From: Thermoplasmata archaeon
Lineage (GTDB): Archaea; Thermoplasmatota; Thermoplasmata; Sysuiplasmatales; Sysuiplasmataceae
DNA length: 10,002 bases
Assembly (NCBI GenBank): GCA_021796175.1
Contig: JAJYOM010000050.1
Span: forward strand, 1-10,002
Reading direction: 5' to 3'
The notes under the pieces were generated by a model that saw only the letters and a list, made by a program, of their open reading frames with translations, did not search any database and was not told where the DNA came from. A program made the translations under genes and the position numbers. Below, piece by piece: positions 6,154 through 10,002 of the stretch. Every line of letters begins with the position of its first letter. Positions within the stretch are counted from its first letter, which is position 1.

Positions 6154-6834
6154 TCAGGACGATGTCTGAGGAACAGGAACTGCCAGTCCCCGATGCGAGA
6201 TGTAATACACCACGGCAGTGAAAAAGATGAAAAGGGGAATCAGAACAAGGTCGCTTACTGCGATGACCGACTCCGCATACCAGAATGCAGAAAAGGTCAG
6301 CAGTATCGATGAAACCATCACTTTCATATTGGCCTGCTTCACCTTTCTTATCTGCGAATGAAGCAAGAATGCGGCAACGACCACGATCAAGACGCCGGCA
6401 AAGAGGCCGAGTATCGTGGACGAATAGCTGTTGGGATAGAGGGCGACAAGAACAATGGCTGCTTCAAACGCTTCCACAGCACCGACGGAAAAACACGCAA
6501 CAAACAGCCCTTTCTGTTCTTCATGCTCCGCGCCTTTGCCCGGCCCGAGACCCCTGGATATTCGGACCGATCTGCGGGCACTTTTCATCAGCCTCAAACC
6601 GAAGTACAGCAGCAGGGTCGCTGAAATGATCCTTACCAGAAGGATCGGAAGATATGCTATCAGATTGCCGACCACGGCAGTGGGTATGAAAATGACGATT
6701 ACACCGAGCGCTATGGCCAGGAACGCCGTAACATTTTTGGTATCGGCATACAAAGCAATACCAACAGCGGCGGCCTCGGCCATCTCAAGAACCGTTATGC
6801 CTGCTGCAGCGAGAAATATGCCTATCTCAATCAT
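6154..6834 (-). CDS. Membrane protein with two ExxE half-repeats (FTR1-like / COG4280-type)
   Basis: Numbered from ATG 6834, this is a 226-residue membrane protein with about six or seven hydrophobic segments. The two halves resemble each other. The first helix of each carries an acidic pair followed by small residues: LEMAEAAAVGIALYADT with Glu17 and Glu20, and VEAFEAAIVLVALYPNS with Glu121 and Glu124. A basic, polar loop (about 83-108) separates the halves. The ExxE spacing matches the REXXE metal-binding motifs in helices 1 and 4 of FTR1/EfeU iron permeases, though the preceding Arg is absent. I believe the protein belongs to an uncharacterised group (COG4280-like), so metal or cation transport is inference. 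A TTG at 6846 would add four residues. ATG 6834 is preferred because a TATA box sits 27-28 nt before it, as for the other leaderless genes. Confidence 0.75.
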   Translation of the reverse strand: MIEIGIFLAAAGITVLEMAEAAAVGIALYADTKNVTAFLAIALGVIVIFIPTAVVGNLIAYLPILLVRIISATLLLYFGLRLMKSARRSVRISRGLGPGKGAEHEEQKGLFVACFSVGAVEAFEAAIVLVALYPNSYSSTILGLFAGVLIVVVAAFLLHSQIRKVKQANMKVMVSSILLTFSAFWYAESVIAVSDLVLIPLFIFFTAVVYYISHRGLAVPVPQTSS

Positions 6835-6857
6835 TGGCAGCGCCAAACATCCATCTT

Positions 6858-6865
6858 ACTTAAAA
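6858..6865 (-). promoter_or_regulatory. TATA box of the ExxE membrane-protein gene
   Basis: The minus strand reads TTTTAAGT, centred about 27 nt upstream of ATG 6834. This spacing supports a leaderless message starting at 6834 rather than initiation at the in-frame TTG at 6846. Confidence 0.45.
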
Positions 6866-6926
6866 CATCACTGGAATGGATGCAGTTCACTTTCAGTATA
6901 CGACAATTATTTTCATTCCGCCTACT

Positions 6927-7163
6927 TCAGAGGAAAATAGTTTCCTGAACTGAATCACCGCTACCTTGGGGCACGGTTCTCACAGTCTTGATTGAGTCAA
7001 ATTGACGAATGTTCCTTTTCGTAAGAGAAAGTCTCAGTATTCCACCCTGTTCCTTCATTTTCCTGCGGAGTTCTGCGACGTTTACTGTATCTGTCGCTTC
7101 GAGAGTTCTCTTCAGCACTGAACACTGGTAAAGGTGGATAGGAACGGTCGGTGCCAACACCAT
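6927..7163 (-). CDS. Doubtful 78-aa hypothetical protein
   Basis: An open frame from ATG 7163 to TGA 6927, the only reasonable coding candidate in the 480 bp between the membrane-protein gene and the aldolase gene. The middle (about residues 24-50, VNVAELRRKMKEQGG followed by ILRLSLTKRN) could form a helix and strands, and codon choice is not obviously unlike its neighbours. There is no ribosome binding site, and no convincing TATA element about 26 nt upstream. A TGA stop occurs six codons before the ATG. I recognise no family. It may be a small real gene, a remnant, or a chance ORF. Confidence 0.3.
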   Translation of the reverse strand: MVLAPTVPIHLYQCSVLKRTLEATDTVNVAELRRKMKEQGGILRLSLTKRNIRQFDSIKTVRTVPQGSGDSVQETIFL

Positions 7164-7170
7164 TACAAGG

Positions 7171-7177
7171 AAAAAAA
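7171..7177 (-). terminator. T7 tract, possible end of the aldolase transcript
   Basis: Seven consecutive T on the minus strand, about 140 nt beyond the aldolase stop codon (7316). It is the first T-run of this length after the gene and fits T-rich archaeal termination. It also lies just before the doubtful ORF starting at 7163. Confidence 0.3.
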
Positions 7178-7315
7178 TTCAGAGCATGCGCAAATAGAAC
7201 AGGATCATTGCGTCACAGCCTTATCCGAGCCACAAGCGGTCCGGATGAGCACTTCAGGGAATATACACCACAAACCAAACATGGTGCCCGGCACGGGTAG
7301 GACAAAGCAGGTTAG

Positions 7316-8212
7316 TCAAAGGCGGGAAACTTTCATCCCTGCTTCAGCCAGAAGTGTTCTAACCTGCTGCTTTTCAATCTTCGTCAGAGACTCAAGCGGT
7401 TTCTTGACCTGTCCCACATCCATGCCCGTTGCAGACATTGCCTCCTTTAAGCCGGCCGGGAAGTGCCCAATACCCACAGCCTCTATGACCGGGAGCAAGT
7501 CCTTCTGAGCCCTTCTTGCCTTATCGACCCTGCCACTCTTGAAGAGATCAAATATGCTCGCTGCCTTTTCGGGCCAGACATTGCTCATGCTCACTACAGC
7601 CCCGCGGCCGCCAAATTCCAGACAGGTTAGCGCCATCGCGTCAGAGCCGGTGAACACCGCTATCCTTTTTCCGACCACCTCGATATATTTCAGCAGCTTG
7701 AAGAGGTTGTTTTCAGTGTACTTCATGCCCACGATCAGATTGTCTTCGGCGAGTCGCCTCACTGCATCGGCACTGACAGGATTGTGTGTCCACTCGGGTA
7801 TGTTGTATACAAGCAACGGCAAATCAACACTATCGTGAATCATCTTGTAGTGGTTGTAAATCCCCTCGGAACCCAGTGAATAGTAGTAAGGCGGAGTGGC
7901 GACTATGCCATTCACGCCGATGTCCAGGGCATCGGTGCCAAACTCAACGATGTTCTCCATACTCGGATCCGAGACGCCTGCGAGCACCGGAACCCTGCCG
8001 TTTGTTGCATCGACGACTTCCTGCAGCACGAGTCTTCGTTCCGCCCTGTCAAGCATCGCAAATTCGCCCGTTGTGCCCAGGGGGAAAAGACCGTCTACAC
8101 CCCCGCCGATAAGATGGTTCACGAGCACTCTAATCTTCTTTTTGTCGATATTCCCCTGCCTGTCCAGCGGCGTGGGCATAGGCGACCAGATGCCTTCAAT
8201 TTTTAGTTTCAT
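7316..8212 (-). CDS. Pyruvate-dependent class I aldolase, DapA/KDG aldolase family
   Basis: A 298-residue (beta/alpha)8 lyase that uses pyruvate bound as a Schiff base to a lysine. The family markers are all present: GTTGEF (46-51), which holds the pyruvate carboxylate; PPYYY (107-111); catalytic Tyr136 in LVYNIP; and Schiff-base Lys164 in VGMKYTE. The position where dihydrodipicolinate synthase has the substrate-binding Arg (YNVPxRT) is Trp141 here (YNIPEWTH), which argues against a DapA role. In this lineage 2-keto-3-deoxygluconate or -galactonate cleavage in the non-phosphorylated Entner-Doudoroff pathway is the likeliest job. N-acetylneuraminate- or dehydrogalactarate-type substrates remain possible. 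The ATG at 8212 has a TATA-like element 27 nt upstream and no Shine-Dalgarno sequence. The phosphorylase gene ends 52 bp upstream on the same strand. Confidence 0.85.
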   Translation of the reverse strand: MKLKIEGIWSPMPTPLDRQGNIDKKKIRVLVNHLIGGGVDGLFPLGTTGEFAMLDRAERRLVLQEVVDATNGRVPVLAGVSDPSMENIVEFGTDALDIGVNGIVATPPYYYSLGSEGIYNHYKMIHDSVDLPLLVYNIPEWTHNPVSADAVRRLAEDNLIVGMKYTENNLFKLLKYIEVVGKRIAVFTGSDAMALTCLEFGGRGAVVSMSNVWPEKAASIFDLFKSGRVDKARRAQKDLLPVIEAVGIGHFPAGLKEAMSATGMDVGQVKKPLESLTKIEKQQVRTLLAEAGMKVSRL

Positions 8213-8235
8213 ACCATTTCAATAGACGTATCAAT

Positions 8236-8243
8236 TGTAATAA
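8236..8243 (-). promoter_or_regulatory. Putative TATA element of the aldolase gene
   Basis: The minus strand reads TTATTACA, centred 27-28 nt before ATG 8212, in the short gap after the phosphorylase gene. A small dyad, CATTG-G-CAATG (8244-8254), sits directly upstream over the expected factor-B element. The match to TATA is moderate. Confidence 0.4.
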
Positions 8244-8264
8244 CATTGGCAATGCAGGACCAAG

Positions 8265-9761
8265 TCACCGCTTCCTCGAAACGGCGAGAGGGCCGTAGTA
8301 GGATTTCAATACCCTGGCCATTTCGAATCCCGGTGTCTTCATCGCATTCAGTGCGACTTCCTCAAACGATTCCCGCCTGTTCGACCACATGTCCACAACC
8401 TTTTTCAGCTTTGAGGAGAATTCCCTGTAATCTTTTCTGCTGATTTCCAGCCCCTCTCTGTCGTCGAACGGTTTGAGATTCCTGTAGTCCTTTCCGAAAA
8501 GCCAGCCGTTGAAACCGTCCTTTACAAACTCGACTACCGAGCCGTCCCGTGAGGTTATCGGCGGTGTGCCGTTTACCATTCCCTTCATGAATGAAGTTCC
8601 TGATGACTCCCATCCGCTGAACGGTGTGAAAACCATCAGATCCGCACCCCTGACTATCTTTTTTGAGAGTTCGACATCATAAGCTGGCGTGTAAAAGACA
8701 TTGTCCATTTCCTTCGACAGCGCATGGAATTCCTCCATGACCTCCCTGTTCACGAGATCCTGCGGATGCGCCTTGCCTGCGAGTATGAAATTGAGCTCAC
8801 TGTTCCTGTTTTCCCTGATGAACCTGAGAATGAAATCCGGCCTTTTGTACGTGACAATCCTCCTGTTCCATGCAAGCACCATACCGTCGTTCCTGATGCC
8901 GACGCGCCTGAGCAGAGCCTTTCTGCCCCTGTCCTTGAATTCCCTGAAATCGCCAGCCTTGATGTTTGCGGCACCCTTCCCCTGCCATCTTGGCAGCTCG
9001 ATGCCGTTCGTAACATAGCCAATTTTTCCTGCAAAATGAGGCATCACACGCTGAGTTACGCTGTGATGTTTCCTTGAAACACAGAATACCTGATCAGCCC
9101 TTGCGAGACCGAGATCTGTGAGGAAGACTCTGTCATAAAGAAAATCATAATCATATTGTGCCCTGAAGTACCTGGACGGGAAGGATGGATGACCCCACGG
9201 TCCCGGAGTGTGGATTATAAACCTCAGCCTCGGGCTGCCGACCTTCTTCAGATTCGGGCTGATGGAGAGGAGTGTTGTGTACGCCTCCTGCATGTCAATG
9301 CGAATCACATCCTTCTCATACCGTGCGAGGTAGTCAAGCACGCCTTCCGATAGCAGAACATACCTGTTGAACGAAAGGTCTGTATCAGTGTGTTCGTAGA
9401 GATGCTCATTGAGCCTCCTTGCCCAGGCGGGTGACACCGTGTCGATGAAGACTGCCTTCGCACTTCCCTTTGTGAAAACTCTGTATGCGGTCACCACCTC
9501 CCTGCCGCCTATGGAGACACTGCCCCGTTTCACTGTCAATTCATCGAGAAAGCTGTCGGGGTACGGATTGTCGACAGGCACAGCCATTCCGTCGCTGAAT
9601 TCATACCCCACATAACCGCGCCTGTAGAACAGTGTGATTACAGTATAATTAATGCCGAGCCTTGCCGCCGCGTAGAACTTGTCCCCTTCCAGCACACCGA
9701 GTCCGCCTGCAAATGATGAACCTTCGTCGAGGGAGAGTTCGGGTGTAACGCTGACATTCAT
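8265..9761 (-). CDS. glgP: Alpha-glucan (glycogen/maltodextrin) phosphorylase, GT35, short archaeal type
   Basis: A 498-residue cytosolic enzyme expected to split alpha-1,4-glucans with phosphate, releasing glucose 1-phosphate. The N-terminal half has PELSLDEGSSFAGGLGVLEGD (7-27) and LFYRRGYVGYEF (44-55), the short-type phosphorylase signature, and HTPGPWGHPSFP (184-195). The C-terminal half has TNGIELPRW (251-259), the phosphate-site motif NRRIVTYKRP (299-308) with Arg301 and Lys306, AGKAHPQD (328-335), and ESSGTSFMKGMVNG (385-398). Lys393 in the last motif is the expected pyridoxal phosphate lysine. Classical phosphorylases run to about 800 residues; this one lacks their N-terminal regulatory region. 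Glycogen synthase (GT5) was considered, but the GGLGVLEGD and SGTSxMK motifs are phosphorylase-like. ATG 9761 is supported by a TATA box 26-27 nt upstream, giving a leaderless message. Confidence 0.85.
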   Translation of the reverse strand: MNVSVTPELSLDEGSSFAGGLGVLEGDKFYAAARLGINYTVITLFYRRGYVGYEFSDGMAVPVDNPYPDSFLDELTVKRGSVSIGGREVVTAYRVFTKGSAKAVFIDTVSPAWARRLNEHLYEHTDTDLSFNRYVLLSEGVLDYLARYEKDVIRIDMQEAYTTLLSISPNLKKVGSPRLRFIIHTPGPWGHPSFPSRYFRAQYDYDFLYDRVFLTDLGLARADQVFCVSRKHHSVTQRVMPHFAGKIGYVTNGIELPRWQGKGAANIKAGDFREFKDRGRKALLRRVGIRNDGMVLAWNRRIVTYKRPDFILRFIRENRNSELNFILAGKAHPQDLVNREVMEEFHALSKEMDNVFYTPAYDVELSKKIVRGADLMVFTPFSGWESSGTSFMKGMVNGTPPITSRDGSVVEFVKDGFNGWLFGKDYRNLKPFDDREGLEISRKDYREFSSKLKKVVDMWSNRRESFEEVALNAMKTPGFEMARVLKSYYGPLAVSRKR

Positions 9762-9783
9762 GGCTCTATATCAGGAATAACAT

Positions 9784-9791
9784 GATATTAA
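9784..9791 (-). promoter_or_regulatory. TATA box of the phosphorylase gene (leaderless)
   Basis: The minus strand reads TTAATATC, centred 26-27 nt upstream of ATG 9761. No Shine-Dalgarno sequence precedes the ATG. A 7-bp direct repeat, TCGAATT at 9796-9802 and 9806-9812, lies just upstream with a 10-bp period. Confidence 0.5.
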
Positions 9792-9824
9792 CCTGTCGAA
9801 TTGTCTCGAATTTGGTTGAGAGCG

Positions 9825-9848
9825 TTCACATATTGGAAATATGATGAA
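9825..9848 (+). promoter_or_regulatory. Imperfect dyad over the promoter of the rightmost MFS gene
   Basis: CATATT (9829-9834) and AATATG (9838-9843) are perfect complements three bases apart. They are flanked by TTCA (9825-9828) and TGAA (9845-9848), which continue the symmetry after a one-base bulge. The right arm coincides with the best TATA-like stretch (AAATATG, 9837-9843) upstream of GTG 9874, about 34 nt away. Position and symmetry suggest an operator, but this is inferred from sequence alone. Confidence 0.35.
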
Positions 9849-9873
9849 GTTCTGAGGGCTGAAGTAAGTAAAA

Positions 9874-10002
9874 GTGAGGAACAGTGTGGGACGATTGAGC
9901 GATAACAGGTTACAGTCGTGGAAACTTTTTGCGGCAAAGTCGATCAGGGGTTTCGGCATCGGGCTGATAGTTGTCTCCTTCCCGACGTATCTCAGCTACA
10001 TC
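9874..10002 (+). CDS. MFS transporter, N-terminal fragment (3' end outside window)
   Basis: A frame opens at GTG 9874, preceded by an in-frame TAA at 9865-9867, and runs off the end of the window after 43 codons. A polar lead (about residues 1-17) is followed by the first hydrophobic segment, with SIRGFGIGLIVVSFPTYLSY. An Arg-Gly-Phe-Gly stretch entering helix 1 is common in archaeal major facilitator proteins. Too little is present to name a substrate. GTG 9886 and TTG 9895 are alternative starts. The gene is divergent from the phosphorylase gene across 112 bp, so shared control is possible. Confidence 0.55.
   Translation, partial: MRNSVGRLSDNRLQSWKLFAAKSIRGFGIGLIVVSFPTYLSYI

Noticed and set aside
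6455..6940. 161-codon plus-strand open frame
   Set aside because: It lies almost wholly antisense to the ExxE membrane-protein gene, whose hydrophobic pattern, internal repeat and TATA spacing are coherent. The antisense product shows no family features.
7134..7508. 124-codon plus-strand open frame
   Set aside because: Its second half is antisense to the conserved C-terminus of the aldolase, and no promoter or ribosome site precedes it.

Overview
The window looks like chromosomal DNA of an archaeon, most likely a member of the Thermoplasmata (Thermoplasmatales-like) with roughly 50% GC. This is inferred. The grounds are archaeal TATA elements about 26-28 nt upstream of several start codons with no Shine-Dalgarno sequence (leaderless mRNAs), Shine-Dalgarno sequences kept mainly at genes inside operons, GTG/TTG starts, a short archaeal-type alpha-glucan phosphorylase, and a KDG-aldolase-like enzyme. 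There are no rRNA or tRNA genes, insertion sequences or CRISPR arrays.

Layout. 2-358 (+): C-terminal end of an APC-type amino acid permease. 359-665: no gene, with a pyrimidine-rich probable terminator at its start and a TATA box at its end. 666-1694 (+): aldo/keto reductase. 1731-2131 (+): a 19-codon ORF with a strong ribosome binding site, overlapping (TTGA) a 114-aa unknown protein with an SH3-like C-terminal part. A one-base change in a GGGG run would fuse the two. 2132-2335: convergent intergenic stretch with overlapping inverted repeats. 2336-3538 (-): MFS transporter. 3620-5928 (-): a three-gene operon, PadR-family regulator then ABC ATPase then ABC-2 permease, with a repeat-rich 32-bp dyad just upstream of its TATA box. 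6046-6076: a strong hairpin. 6154-6834 (-): small membrane protein with two ExxE motifs resembling those of FTR1 permeases. 6927-7163 (-): doubtful 78-aa ORF. 7316-8212 (-): pyruvate aldolase of the DapA/KDG aldolase family. 8265-9761 (-): GT35 alpha-glucan phosphorylase. 9874-10002 (+): start of another MFS transporter.

How the genes fit together. The phosphorylase and aldolase are adjacent on one strand and suggest mobilisation of stored glucan and cleavage of 2-keto-3-deoxy sugar acids (non-phosphorylated Entner-Doudoroff type), but each appears to have its own promoter. The PadR-ABC operon is a self-contained drug or lipid export module, probably autoregulated through the dyad. No clear novel multi-gene system is visible. 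The parts most worth a second look are the PadR operator, the duplicated ExxE membrane protein, the 1731-2131 frameshift or coupling locus, and the dyads at the promoters.
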